Of a stretch of 64,000 bases of DNA, positions 12,263 to 24,962 are shown piece after piece. The stretch is taken from positions 1,736,971-1,800,970 of the forward strand of contig CAJNOP010000004.1 in assembly GCA_905250075.1 (NCBI GenBank), written 5' to 3'. Source of the DNA: Rotaria sp. Silwood1 (taxonomy: Eukaryota; Rotifera; Eurotatoria; Philodinida; Philodinidae). Position numbers and translations under genes: made by a program. Numbering within the stretch: position 1 is the stretch's first letter; each line of letters begins with the position of its first letter. The notes beneath the pieces are model-generated. The model was given only the letters and a program-made list of their open reading frames with translations. It made no database searches and was not told the DNA's origin.

Positions 12263-14154
12263 TCATATAAGCCGGTGTTATTCAATCAAAATGAAAGACT
12301 TTATGTTTTCGATTATTGTTTGCTGTAGTCATTTCGTTTCGAATGTTTTCTTTGTGCCTGAATTACGTATGACTTAATTTTGTTTTGTGTGTTTCACCGT
12401 TCATACAAGAAAACGTGTATTTGTTGTTATTATTAAGAAAAAAAAAAAACAATATATTGAAAAGAGATATATGAAAAAAAAGAAAGGAATTCATTATTTA
12501 ACAACATACAAGAAAATATCTTTGTTAATATTTGAGAATGCAAAAATAATAGATGAGAAGGATGATTTTGATTAAATATATTCTTGATGAATTAGAGATA
12601 GAGTATTTTCAATTTTGATAACGATTTATAATGCATTGATTATTTATTCGATGAAAGAAACAAAAAAATAACTGATTTAAGAATGAAATAAGATAAACTA
12701 ATCCCGTTATCAGAGGTTGATCTTTATATAAGATTTTTTGTGGTTATATCACAAAGATAAACATATCTAATTGATTTAAAAGAAGGTTTTCTATTCAGTG
12801 GTGTACTAAGTAAGGATCTCCAGTGAAGTTTATGTGTTTTATCTTTTAGTTTTTTTTGGTTAACTAATTTTCAAAAGACCACTAGACTCCTTCCCAATCC
12901 TGATAAACTCGATACATTCTCGTTTGTATCAACAAATATTTGTATTGAAACGATTTATAAAATATAATTTTTTTCTAAATGTTGAAACTTACAAGAATAA
13001 AATGGAACTCTCTTGTTTGCACTTATTCACTAAACATGATAAATAATTACTACTTCAATAATATATATTAGAAAACTTAGTCTTCTTCCTTGACAACCTG
13101 TAACATATTATGATAAAGACTTTTCCTCTCACGACACGTAGTAAATGTCAATATGAAAGCACTATCATGAAAGTCTTTTTATTTATGACAAATTTAACTC
13201 TTTATTGCTGTAAGATATGAACGACATGCTATAATTATTTATCGCGAAAAGATGAATGGTAAGATAATAAATTCAATTCTATCGAAAAGCAAAAAAATAG
13301 TTGTATAAATCTTCACTCAATAAAAAAAAAACAATACAAAAATATCTGCATTATTAGACTTAATCTTTTGAAGAGTTTGAATGATGGCGCTAGTTAATAT
13401 ATGATATTTAATCTTAACTTCTGTCTATAGAGACCAAACCATGGAAAAAGAAAAAGCAAATGGTTACTTAAGAGAGAAAAGAAATTCTTTTATTACAAAA
13501 CAAACCAATATTATGATGTTGATTACTTTTTTGTTCTTTTCTTCGAAGTAAAATAATACTGAATTGACTGTAAAAGAAGAAAAAAAAAAGAACAACGTTT
13601 ATAATATGGAGTATGTATCGTTCGGAAAGGTAACAACAGTAAGCCAAAAAAAGAAAGAAGAAGAAGAAGAAAAAAAAACTGACAAAAAGTTTGGCTTTGT
13701 TAAACGAGCGACGACGACAACAATAAAAAAAAAAGAAACTGAAACGAAGAGGTGGTCGAGAAAGTGTAAGAGTGAGCTCTTCCATTTCTTTTACTAACTC
13801 TCCGATGTCGTTGTTTGTTCCATTTGGTCTGCATCATTAGAAACCTTATTGAAAGAAATTACTTCTATTTCAAGAATCGACGCGCGCCTGCACACAGCAG
13901 TGAATGATTTTTATATAGTTATGTATGTGCGTGTTTGCTCGGATAGTAATGATAAAATAGAGCAGACAAAATAATAATAATAAAAAAAACTAAATTACTG
14001 ACAAGAGAAAAAGCAAAACTGGTATGTACATCATATATTCGATGAAATATTCAACTGAATTGAAGTCTCATTATTCATTTTATTATTTTCATTGAATGAA
14101 TAAAGAAGAAAACAAACAAATAAATCAATTATTGATTTAATTTTCTAATTTCAG
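12263..14154. other. Intergenic region between SR copy 2 and the QRICH2-like gene
   Basis: AT-rich, with long A runs around 12430-12480 and 13620-13740. The frames there on both strands are Lys/Phe-rich translations of homopurine or homopyrimidine tracts and are not genes. The stretch ends in a pyrimidine-rich sequence and ATTTCAG directly against the start codon at 14155. Confidence 0.45.
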
Positions 14155-17100
14155 ATGGCTGATATACTTTCACTTGAACAGTTAGTTCATCTTTCCTTAG
14201 GTGATCCTGAGGCAGGTGCTGTAAATTTCAATGTTTTAAAAACTCTTCTTTTACAAATGCTTAAAGCAATGAATTTATTTAATTATAAACCAACTATGTC
14301 TGATCATGATGAACGTACAATTAAAGAAGCTTTATTAGCATCATCATCAACAACAACAAAACCAACAAAACTTCATATTAAATTTGATCATGATGAATCA
14401 ATAAGTCCAGTTGATGAAAGTGATGATTTAAATAATGAAGTTAAAAAAAAATTACGACGAAAAACTCGTGATCGAAGTTCAGATCGTCTTAATGCATTAG
14501 AAGAAAAAGTAACTCGTTTTGAATCCCAATTAAATGCTCTTAATCAAATACCATCAAATTCTGAATTAATTGATCGAGCTAAACAAATATCAAGAAATAA
14601 AATTGATGATACTAATTCTTTAAAAACAACAAGTCATCATGGACCTATACTTGAAATTTGGCAATATACACAAATGGAAAAACGTCTTGAATCAGCTGAA
14701 AATGGCATAACACGAGTATAATTTTTTTTAAAATAATACTATTATTATGTAAAATATTTGATTTTATTTTGCATTTAGCTTGCTTCATTACTTCAAGATC
14801 TTATATCGGATATGAATGATTTAAAAGAATCTCATGAAACAATAAAACAAACAACAGATGAACTTAAAAAACAACAAGATGATTTAAGAAAAATTATTGA
14901 TACATTAAATAATGAAAAAAATGATTGGGTAATTATATTTTATTCATTTTCTCGTTTTTTTGTATTTTTTTTTCTTTTAGGCTAGAAAATCTGATATTGA
15001 AAATTTAGATGAAAAAATTCGTAATTTACAAAATTTACTTGTAAGTTTTCCTTTTTTTTTTTTTTTTTTAATTTTTATGTAAAAGTCTATGTACATTTGT
15101 TTGATTAATAGACATCATTACGAGATCGTCTTGATGAATTATCAAAAACAAATAATAATCTTGTATCCATGCCTGATTTAACAGGTTTTGTTACATGGGA
15201 TCGGTTAGAAGATGCACTTAAAGGTATTCGAGAATCACTAGAAAGGTCTTCAAACGATGCAGCAGCTGCCTTGGCTTCAGCACGAGACAATCGACGTCCG
15301 ATACAAGTTGTTGAGCGTCAAAGTCAAACAGTATGTAATCAATTATTCTATTTAAATTTGAATTAAATTTATTTTATTTTTTTCATAGTCAGCTAAGCGA
15401 AAGGTAAGAAAACAATAAATTGAATTAGTTTATCATATATGTGTTTGTTTCTTTTTTTGTTTTTTTCTTTAATATTATATAGGATACATCGGGAGGAGGA
15501 CGACAATCACCATCCAGTGAAAGTATTAGTGTACCATCAGATAATCTTGCAGAACTTTTAGAACAATTAGGAACATTAAATCATCGACATGAACAATTAA
15601 AAGCTTTAGTTGAAGCACTTGAAGTAAATAGATATTTACAAAAAACCAAAAAAATAAAGATATACTTTTATGTTTTTAATGGAATTTATATTCTTTTTGT
15701 TTTTCTAGCGTAAAAAACTTAATCGTGATGAGTTTGATACATTTAAAAATCAATTTAACAATTTATTTGATCGTCTTGCTGCACTTGAACGTGATTTTGA
15801 TGATATTTCATCAAAACGAACAGCTGTAAGCGTATTCTATTTGAACATAAAATCCATGTTTTTTTTTTTGCTTTTCGATTTATAAGTATTTGTGCTTTTG
15901 CCGTACATAGGATTCTATGAAAATACTTGAATGATATTTTTGTTTCTCTGTTTTTTTTATTCAAGTAATCGATTCCATTTAGGAATTTAAATTATTATTC
16001 CGCCGAGAAAAAATAATATTGTTTTTTTTTCATATATAAGAAGAGAAATGAAAAAAAAACCACAATCACTTGTTTTTTTTTTGTTACATCTAGTTTAAAA
16101 AGAAAAAAAAACAAAATTTAAAATATAATAAATCAAATCGAGTGAATATCATATCGTGAAATCACAGCATAATACGAATTAAATCTGACAACGAATCATG
16201 CTGGTCTTCACGATAAGATTATACACCTTTATGATAGTGTGTGTACGTGCCTATGATGATCTAGTAGAAACAAAAAAGTGAATGTGACTTGTATAAAATG
16301 AAGGGAGAGAAAAAAAATGAGCACACAATATTAGCATGTTAAGCGAGAAAAAGAGAAAGATAGCATACCAATCATGAAGAAAACAGCTTTATCACCATAG
16401 TCGTCATTTGGGCTAGTTGAACCAATAATAAATATGACGACAACCCTAGATAAGAAAGGTACACCAGATGGTCTTACATTTCTTAGTTAATGTCAAACAT
16501 TGACACTTGAGAAATAAATACCCGTTGTATTTCCTGCAACATGAGCATTACATTGTGCTATTATCAATCGACATGTTTCATATTTGCGCTATATTTTTTA
16601 TCTAAATATATACGTTTGACTAGTCTAAAATGCTCTTCAGGCAAATGCTGTAAAGTTTTTTATTAAACAGGAAAAAAAAAGAAGAAGAGAAAAAGAAAAA
16701 GAAAAAAAGAGAAAAATTTGCACAACAAACTCGATCAATCAATTTTATTCTTATTAATTAAATAATTTAATGAAAATTAATAATCATTCATAATTTTTCT
16801 TATATAGCAGACGTCTAGTCCTCTACCTGTTCGAGAAGTAATCAGAGAAGTTCCTTCACAGGTATTTTATATTTTAAAATATATTTTCATAGTCAAATGA
16901 ACAAATGATATTTACTATAGCATCGTGCAGATTATTCCGGTGATATATCAGATTTTCGAACAGCATTACAACGATTACGTGAAGATCTTGATCGACTTAA
17001 ACAACTTGTTCAAGATGTAATAAATAAAGGAAATTTATCTGCTCAAGAAATTGATGTAAGTTTTATATATATATATATATGATTGATGATGTTCGATTAA

Positions 17101-18671
17101 TTATTAATTCATTATTAGGCATTGAAAAAATTAATTGAACAATTAGATCAAACAAAAGCTGATAAAACTACTGTTAATAATGAACTTGATAAAGTAGGAA
17201 TTCACAAAAAAAAAAAAAGTTTTTTCAAAAATTTTTATTTGTTTTAATTTTAGAAAGCTGATAAACGAGATATTGATAGTCGTGTTTTGAAAAAAGATTT
17301 CAATTCTGCTTGTAATGAATTATCACAAAATTTAAATGATTATATGCAAAAATTTAATGTTCATGTATATTTTCAAACTATCTTTTTTTTTTATTTTTTT
17401 ATCAAAAAACAGAACAATAATTATAAAACAACTTTTTATTCTTGTAGGATGATACACAACGACAAGATTTAGAAAAAATCAATCATGATATTGATGGAAA
17501 ACTCGATCGAACAGAACTTGATGCTTTACGTGATTATATAGATAAACAATTGAAAAAATTAAAGAAATTGGCGGTAAGTTTTGCACATGAAGTTTTTTGC
17601 ATTATTGTCATCAAATGAAATTCCCTACTCACATAACTAAGTTACATATGTTTGTTATTATGTTTATTCCCTTTTGTTTTATTGTTGTCTGTGTTTGTTT
17701 TATATTTCGTGATAATCAAGAAAGAGCAGCAGACTCAACCACATGTACATGTTATGTCCGAAGATGAGGCAGCCGGTTTACGAAAACAACTCATTCGTTT
17801 TCATTGCATCAGTTGTGATCGTCCTATCGATGTTCAACCGCATCCGTTCGTGTCGTTTGTTATGATTTGATTTCTTTTCAAAATTTAATTATAGTTGTTT
17901 TCTAAAACAAAAAACAAAAAAAAAAGTTTTTTTTGTTTATTATTATTTCTAGACAGCAACCCAGTCTTCCCGCAAATCAGGGTATGCGTCCCATCCAGTC
18001 ACCCCGACCATACACAACTTACGAACTGGACCAAATTCGCCAATTTCAAAAGAGGTTATTTTATTATTGAAAATTATGAATTATGATATAAATGATTTCT
18101 ATTTGAAAAATTTTAGTCAGCAGTTTAGTAATGATTTTAGCGGCGGTGTAGCAGATGTATATGCAACTGTTCGACAGTGTGGTGGTTCACACACAATGAC
18201 ACTACCATTTAAACGACAAATAAAAATACAGTAAAAATTTAATTTTAAAAAATTCTATTAAAATATTTTTTTTTTCTTTTTCATTTTTTATTTCAAGACC
18301 TACAGTACCGGAAGATACACTACTTTCGAGGTAAATTTTACAAAAAAAGAAAAAAATAATGAATTTTTATCATAATGATTTCTTTTTTTTAATATAGAAG
18401 TGAAGTTGATATAAAAGGACATGATGGTGTTATTTACAAAGGTAGAATTGATGTGAGTAATTTACCAACTGTCGATATGCAGAAAAAAAATTCGGTTGTT
18501 TTACTTGCTCCTCCACCGCCGCAAAGAACACGATCGGATTCACATCCGAAGTCTGCTCCTCATCAGATTCATAGTGGATCATTTGTTAATAACGATCAAG
18601 AAGCAAATGGTATATCACCGATTATTCCTAATCTTGAACCAGCTTTACCTCGAGAAGAAAATTTCACTTGA
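14155..18671 (+). CDS. QRICH2: QRICH2-like sperm-flagellum protein (DUF4795 type)
   Basis: Seventeen exons join in frame to about 803 aa: 14155-14715, 14779-14928, 14981-15040, 15112-15330, 15389-15403, 15483-15623, 15709-15825, 16808-16861, 16921-17055, 17119-17193, 17254-17364, 17448-17573, 17721-17845, 17953-18054, 18117-18230, 18298-18330 and 18398-18671. The N-terminus GDPEAGAVNFNVLKTLL matches the start shared by QRICH2 and C16orf96. The middle is heptad-rich coiled coil (DUF4795 region). The C-terminal part has RFHCISCDRP, RPYTTYELDQIR and RQCGGSHTM, the Cys-containing QRICH2 signature. The long Gln-rich block of mammalian QRICH2 is absent. The family role is in sperm flagella. Exon 5 is a 15-nt microexon, and exon 8 begins at a tandem AG (TATAGCAG). 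The donor of exon 13 (17845 or 17854) is ambiguous. C16orf96 orthology is the main alternative. Confidence 0.85.
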
Positions 18672-19292
18672 ATACATATGAAATAAATCATTTAATAAAT
18701 ATTTTATGTTTTTTTCATTTGAACTACGCACAAGAAAAATAAAACATTTCTTGTTCATAGATAATTTACATTTGACTTCTTGTTCGCTTTCTTTTTTTTT
18801 TTGTTCTTTGTCCATTGATCGTCGTATCGGTGGTTGTTTTTTTTCTTTTTTTTGTTTTTTTTTTTCATATATATGCAATCTTTCGTTTGCTTGTCATACA
18901 TTTCTTATTTTCGCTTATAATATTTTTTCTCTTGTTCTTTTTTTTAAACGATTATTCTAATATTGTCTATTGTCGTTTTATTCATACTTGTATTTATGTG
19001 ATCATGAATCAGTTCTTCTTCTTTTTTTCAATAATGATTAAATTTTATTTACAAATAGGTTTTCATATTGAAGATTTTAATCCAATTTTATTGATACATT
19101 TTATTGAGTAGTATTTAATGAAAAAAAAAACAAATAGAACTTCATACTAGAAAAAGTTAATGTAATAAGAGAAATGAGAATCTAAATTCAATAGTTCATA
19201 AGATAATGTCGACAAAATATTAATATAATTTCTTTTATCAATTTAATTAAAACATCCATCTAATGATCAACAACTTTTCTCAAATTGTTTCA
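18672..19292. other. 3' flank of the QRICH2-like gene
   Basis: T-rich sequence with long poly-T tracts from about 18790 to 18950. Translations here are Phe-rich homopolymer artefacts. An AATAAA-like run shortly after the stop codon (18682-18700 region) may serve the QRICH2-like mRNA end. Confidence 0.35.
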
Positions 19293-19296
19293 TTAA

Positions 19297-20145
19297 CCCT
19301 TTACCCCCCATGGAGGTTCCAGAAGACCCACTGATAAAATAACTTTATTAATACAGTACTACCCTCGCTAGTATGCGAATGGCATAATCTGATCCATCGA
19401 ATGTTCTGCTCCAAGAGTAGGACGATTTGATTTATCCAGAAATCATGGGGTAGGGAAAGAAAATTGAACTACACTGTAAGAGTTGATTTTTATTCTTTGA
19501 CCACAATATTGAGTGGACAGAAGGAACATCTATCTCGCGCTATTAGAATAATGGAAAAAAGACGAGAAATAAACCTATAAAAATGAACACCAAAGAATAC
19601 ATGCGTTTTTTAGATGTTTTTTCAAATTAAAGCCAATTTTATTCTTGGCCATTTAATAACCTCTCATCAAATTGAATTCATCATAAATAGAGTTTCGACT
19701 TCTCATGAGTCAAGGTATCTAATATATGTATTAACTGTGCTCTTGATTTCGCCCCATAGGTCAATTGGTGGCTACATGGTCAATCATATTTCTTTGTATG
19801 TCATATTCGCTGAGTTATCACTAAAATTTTGAAATATATTTTATTTATCAAAGAACTTCTTCATCAATTAATATCACATAGAAATTCCATGAGATCTCTA
19901 TTGGCTGCGAGTAGAAAGTATTTTACTTAAAAAATTTCAATTTTTTTCATTTTTTCAAAATTTTCGATTTTTTAGACCCTTTATTTCAAAGACGGAGCAA
20001 TCAAAAGGAACAGTCTTTCTACCAATGGATAGCCCATGAAGTTTACTACAAAAAAGGTGCTTAGCGTTTTTTAACCCGATGCTCCCTTTCTTTTCTGCAG
20101 TCGCTCTACAAATGGTCACTCCAGTGACCAAGGGGGGGTAAAGGG
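19297..20145. mobile_element. piggyBac-type non-autonomous transposon (MITE), 849 bases
   Basis: The element is bounded by TTAA at 19293-19296 and TTAA at 20146-20149, the target site that piggyBac elements duplicate. The left end reads CCCTTTACCCCCC and the right end is its exact reverse complement over 13 bases (GGGGGGTAAAGGG); after that the ends diverge. piggyBac ends in other animals also begin with CCC next to TTAA. No transposase frame is present; the longest open frame inside (19614-19832) has no recognisable motif. It lies between two convergent genes, so it breaks neither. Confidence 0.85.
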
Positions 20146-20599
20146 TTAAATCATGAATTCCTTGATTTCATGGAGACTTATTCATATTGTTGTTAAATTG
20201 TTTTATTATAGCCGTGTTAAGGATGTAATCTTTCTTTAATTTATCAATTACTATACATAAGTTCGGACTGAATATCTACACTTGTACTCACCTAATGAAG
20301 ATTTATACAACGATAGATTCTCTTGTTCATCAATATTAATAGTGACAACTTTAAAAGGCTAAGGAAATTAATAGTTTCTAGAGCGTGTCCGGTGTGAATC
20401 TGAAAATTTTGAACCCAACGAACTCTTATAGAATTTTCATCAACATCGCTCTTTCTGGATGCAGCAATATCTTCATTTAACTAAATCTAAGATTCAATAT
20501 GGAATATTGAATATTTATTTCGACAATATTTTATGAATATAGATAAAAACCGAAACAATAAACTATAAATCTCGTTTCTTCTAAGTAGTTCTATAATTA

Positions 20600-21659
20600 T
20601 CATTTGACGATACGTATATCTGGTACTATATCATCTTGGTTTTGACTAGTCAAATTATGTGAATTATCATAATTAAATGTAGATAAAAGTGAATATTGTT
20701 GTTCAATAGTTGATCGTGATAATAAACTATGATTATTTTCATTATTATAATGTATTTCTTTTTTATTAATAACACGAATTAATTGATTAACAGAACGCCA
20801 TTCTTTAATGATTTGAATATGATAACGAAAACTAACCTTAAAAAGAATTTTATTTTAATTAAAAGATACAAAAAAAAGAAATTCTAAATTTTTACCCAAC
20901 ACCAAACAATATAAATAAAAAATACTGAAAATGGTAAAATAAAATATGATAAACCATCAAAAAATATTTTTGTTATTTGAATTTTTGATATACTCATAAT
21001 AATTAACCTAAAAGACTAATAAAAAAATAAAATCTTTTGTTTAAGAAAAAAAAAAAAAAAAAAGCAACAACAACTCAAATGACATACCAACTAATAATTG
21101 TTGTTAAAAAAATAAATAAAATTATATCATTTATTAAATAACGAATATCTGATGGATGTAATGGATTTCTTAAAAACTATTTACAAAACATTAAATTTTT
21201 TCATTTATTTTAATATTAATTCTAATACATACATAAAATAATGATTTTGGATATCGTATAACTTCATATTCATGTTGACATATTTCACATTTAGTTGTAT
21301 TAGATATTTCAAGCCATCGTTCAAGACAATTTTGATGAAGTATACCCATTGTTCCTGAGCATTGACATGGAGCTATTAAGGATTGAAGATCTCCTGTTGA
21401 ATAACAAATTCGACAAACTTGAAGATTTCCTATTCTAAAATTTAACATTTATTTCTCGTTTTTTATTTTTATTTCATATATACTCATTTTTATCTTGTTC
21501 ATTTAATGAATTTTCTTCATTATTTATAATTGGTATTGAAGAAAATTCTCCATTATTATCTAATGGTAATGATTCGGTTATAAGTGAAACAAGTTCACTT
21601 CGTGTTTTCGTATTTTCATTTGATGGATAATATTTAGATGAAAAGATTTTAAATATCAT
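20600..21659 (-). CDS. MARCHF2: Membrane-associated RING-CH E3 ubiquitin ligase (MARCH2/3-like)
   Basis: Five exons join in frame to 271 aa: 21659-21484, 21434-21233, 21176-21088, 21007-20896 and 20836-20600. The RING-CH zinc finger (about residues 65-115) has the C4HC3 order: VCRICYS, APCQCSG, LHQNCLERWL, then KCEICQHEYEV. Two hydrophobic membrane segments follow: NDIILFIFLTTIISWLIIM, then SYFILPFSVFFIYIVW. Right after the second is WVSFRYHIQIIKEWR, which matches the conserved WxxVSFRYHxQ-EWR block of MARCH2 and MARCH3. These ligases ubiquitinate membrane cargo on endosomes and other membranes. The acidic, Ser-rich N-terminus (1-58) is less conserved. It is convergent with the QRICH2-like gene. 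MARCH2 and MARCH3 cannot be told apart here. Confidence 0.88.
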
Positions 21660-22388
21660 TATGAATTTTTCTCGATTTCGATATAAACAAAAACGAGATA
21701 TGAATATCTAGATTTGTATATATAATCAAACGAAATTACCATCACAACTAATATAATTATTTTAATAAACATAAAATATGTCTCATGTTTATTATCAATC
21801 ATATCATATAATTGAAAATATCTTTAATCTATGTTGATTTTTTTGAATGTCAAATAAATATTTATTTCATATATTCCTTTTGATCTATTTATTCTATTGG
21901 TGAATATTAATATTTCAAACCAATAAGAATAGTTAGATAATGATCAAAATCGACCATCTGTTAGCTATTCTGAATTAAAATACAAAAAAAAAAAACTTCA
22001 AATAAGAAAGATAAAGTCACAGTATGCTTGTCAATCTGTCGAAAATATCTGATTTACAAAAGAGAAGAAGAAACGAAAAAAAAAAAAAAAAACTATCAAT
22101 CAATTCATATATACCTTTTGACAAATTAGTTTATGTTTATTTTTCGATTTGTTCTATTCACAGTTTCATAATAATCAAAGTAAATAATTCAATAAATAAC
22201 AAATGAACATTATTCAGAAGATAAACAAATTAAAAAAAAAAGAAACGAAGATTCCACTATGTATTCTATCTTGACTTATCTAATCATGTTTTCTACCTGT
22301 ATAATTTTTCTATTTTCATGCTTGTACAAAGATAACCAAGAAAAACAGGCAAACTTACGACACAAAACAAACTTGTTTCTGTCACTTA

Positions 22389-22574
22389 TCAATATGTAGG
22401 ATTTTGAGAAAGGTGATCATTGGCACAAAACGCATTTTGAAGTTCATTAAATGTCATATCGGCACTCATCTTTAGGCGTTTTCTGATTTCGGAAGGAGAG
22501 AAGCGGTCGCTGCCAATCCACCACTGCTTATCAATATACAAACAGGTAATTTCAATGAGATCTTTTAGTGCATA
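22389..22574 (-). other. Possible orphan exon or gene remnant
   Basis: An open stretch of about 61 codons reads from a TAA at 22575-22577 to a TGA at 22389-22391. It has balanced codon use and higher GC than its surroundings. It includes WWIGSDRFSPSEIRKRLKMS and ends NELQNAFCANDHLSQNPTY. There is no start near the beginning, but a possible acceptor (CTAAAAG) lies at about 22566. I do not recognise the family. It could be a last exon of an unseen minus-strand gene, or a decaying fragment. Confidence 0.35.
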
Positions 22575-23493
22575 TTATTGCAAAGAATATGTTTTCAAGT
22601 CACAATTCAAAATAGATTAAACAAATCTTCTTTCAACTTTAAATGATCTACATAGATAAACAGATATTGACATATACAATTATCAATCACTTTTATTTTT
22701 ATTTCAATCGAAAGGACATTAAAAGATTTCGTACAAGTGATAACACAGAAAAACGTTATTAAGGAAGTATACTATAAAAAAAAATCATCTATTCATTGAT
22801 TCATATTTCCGTCGTTTGATGCAATCGCAACGTAGATCAATATCTTTTCACACTATATGAACGCGTGTATGAGTAGCACTTGGAAGTGATCAGTCGGTTA
22901 AATCAACAGAGTACTAGAAGAAGATGATGATGATGATGTACAGACATAAACAACAGTTGTCGTTTGACACATTGTCTATATATCACTCAAATACATGATT
23001 AGACAAGATTGAAACATAGGTGTAAGGAATCTTAAAAAGAAAAAGACAAGCTGTCACCAAGGCAAACATAAATGTTCAAATACTTGATCTATCATTTTTT
23101 GTGATCTATTCCGAGATGGAGAGAATAACTATCAAAATGCATCATCTCACATGCGACAGTTAATAAAAACAAAAAAAAACAAGCGGTAACAGTTGGATCA
23201 AGTTAGTCATATATATATATATACATGTACATCTACTCAATGTTTCTTTCATTTAGAGAATATGCTCATGCAAAGAATAACAGTAAGTAAACAATAATAG
23301 ATTTTCCTTTTTTTTTTTTTAAACCAAGTAAATTAATAAAACATTTTAACACTAGTTTGATTTATATATGTATATATATAATTCTTCATTTCCGTCTAAA
23401 GCTTTTCTCGAAAGGCGTAGCTTTTCTTTTTCTAGTTATCACAATTAGCATTGCATGTATAAAATTCAGATTCGTTTTTTCTTTTTCTTCTTC

Positions 23494-23510
23494 TTGTGTG
23501 TGTGTGTGTG
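23494..23510. repeat. (TG)n microsatellite
   Basis: An uninterrupted run of about eight TG units. A (GA)n run of about ten units follows at about 23588-23609. Confidence 0.8.
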
Positions 23511-23754
23511 TTCGTTTCCTCACTCTCGACATGAATCAATCATTCAAGGGGGAGTATAATACTGTGTTAATGATACGTTGGACATTTGAGAGAGAGAGAG
23601 AGAGAGAGGGAGAAACAAAAAAAAATGAGACAGCACAGCATTACTAATGAGAGAACGGGAGAAAAATCTAACGTTCGAACGGAAGCATCGGTCATTCGTT
23701 AAATGTTCTTTACTTGAAAATGAATTTGATATTTTTTAATATATATTTTAGGCA

Positions 23755-24962
23755 ATGAAATTACGTTCACATGAAATTCTTTCAAATCATATAAATAAAA
23801 AATCTATATCAACAAAAAAATCATCATGTTTAAAAAAATTATTTCATGGAAAAAATTTTTTTAAAAAGAAAAAAATTTCATCAACAATAACAACAACATC
23901 ATCACATGAATCTGGTAATCTTCTACATGATATTCCTGATTATGTTCGAAAAAGTATTCTTCGTTATTTGCTCGAGGTATAAATTTTATATTAATTAGAA
24001 ATTTCATGTTATTTTTCTTATTCTCATGAGTACTTGTCAAAAGTCTTGCTTCGATGACAATTAATGTTGATACGACTGATTAGGAGATGCTATATAGACT
24101 ATCCCTGCTGAGCTTTTTCTTTTTTCGTTGTATAAAATAACAAGTTGTGTCAATTAAACATCAGTTCATTCTTTTTATTTTTCGAAAATATGAAAGTACT
24201 CGAATCACTATTACAATGTTTTATTTTACTTGTAAGTTATTTAAAACATTTCCGTTTTTTTTTTTTTCTTAAATCTAGTCTCCTCCTCCTCATTCTTCTT
24301 CTTCTTCTCCGTTAATTATTCAGCAAAATTCACCATCACGAAATATTCGACCACCATTAATGGGTATTCAAGCATTGAAAAATAAAAAACAACATCATCG
24401 TCATCAGACAAAACGTCCATTACGAACAAGGTAAATATTTCAATTTTCATATTTTTTTTTTTGTATTACCTGAGGCATATATCGAACTGATCATTCGTTT
24501 TTTTTTTTTTTTTCTTTCGTTAAGACCTCAACCTATTATTGATAATAATAAATCGTTAGAGGATTATCAAACACAAAATAATTATGATATGACTATTTTA
24601 CATATGAATATTGATGATGATAATGATGATAATTCAATATTTGCTACGAAAACAAGTACATATCAGAAAAAACCTATTCCACAATGGGCAAGAAGTATGT
24701 ATTAACATGAATTAAACAAATTGATAGTTTTTTTTTTTTTAAATATATTTCTTTTTTAGAAAATGAATTACAAATAGCTATGTGTAATCAAATTTATTTT
24801 CATCGTAATCCAAGTGAAATATTTGGTAATACAATTGATTGTTCACCAGCACATTTACGTACAATACTTCATTCAATGTTACCTAATGTACAATTAATAG
24901 ATGATGATCTACAACAAACAACATCAATACCTATGAATAGTAATAAATCAATATTGGTCTGA
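23755..24962 (+). CDS. INCENP: Short INCENP-like protein with IN-box
   Basis: Four exons join in frame to 248 aa: 23755-23976, 24279-24430, 24525-24694 and 24760-24962. The C-terminal region contains PIPQWARKNELQIAM and, after CNQIYFHRNPSEIFG, a Leu-rich helix. This matches the INCENP IN-box pattern: IP-WA near the start, then a Tyr/His and NP-x-x-IFG segment. In the family it wraps and activates Aurora B kinase in the chromosomal passenger complex at centromeres and midzone. The N-terminus is Lys/Ser-rich with DIPDYVRKSILRYLLE, a predicted helix. Typical INCENPs are several hundred residues longer, with a long central coiled coil and a TSS motif after the IN-box; neither is seen here. An undetected upstream exon is possible because TTTTAG lies just before the ATG. 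Confidence 0.65.

Larger units (their letters stand above)
21660..23754. other. Intergenic region between divergent MARCH and INCENP-like genes
   Basis: About 2.1 kb. It should hold both promoters because the genes point away from each other. Simple repeats are present: (AT)n near 23212, (TG)n near 23495 and (GA)n near 23590. One higher-GC open frame on the minus strand (22389-22574) looks coding and is listed separately. The end carries TATTTTAG three bases before the start codon at 23755. Confidence 0.4.

Noticed and set aside
13468-13797. Open frames on both strands over the A-rich tract upstream of the QRICH2-like gene
   Set aside because: They overlap each other and consist of Lys/Glu or Phe/Ser runs from homopurine sequence; no motif and no splice context.
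18645-19111. Several overlapping Phe-rich frames after the QRICH2-like stop codon
   Set aside because: Translations of poly-T tracts in the 3' flank; not coding.
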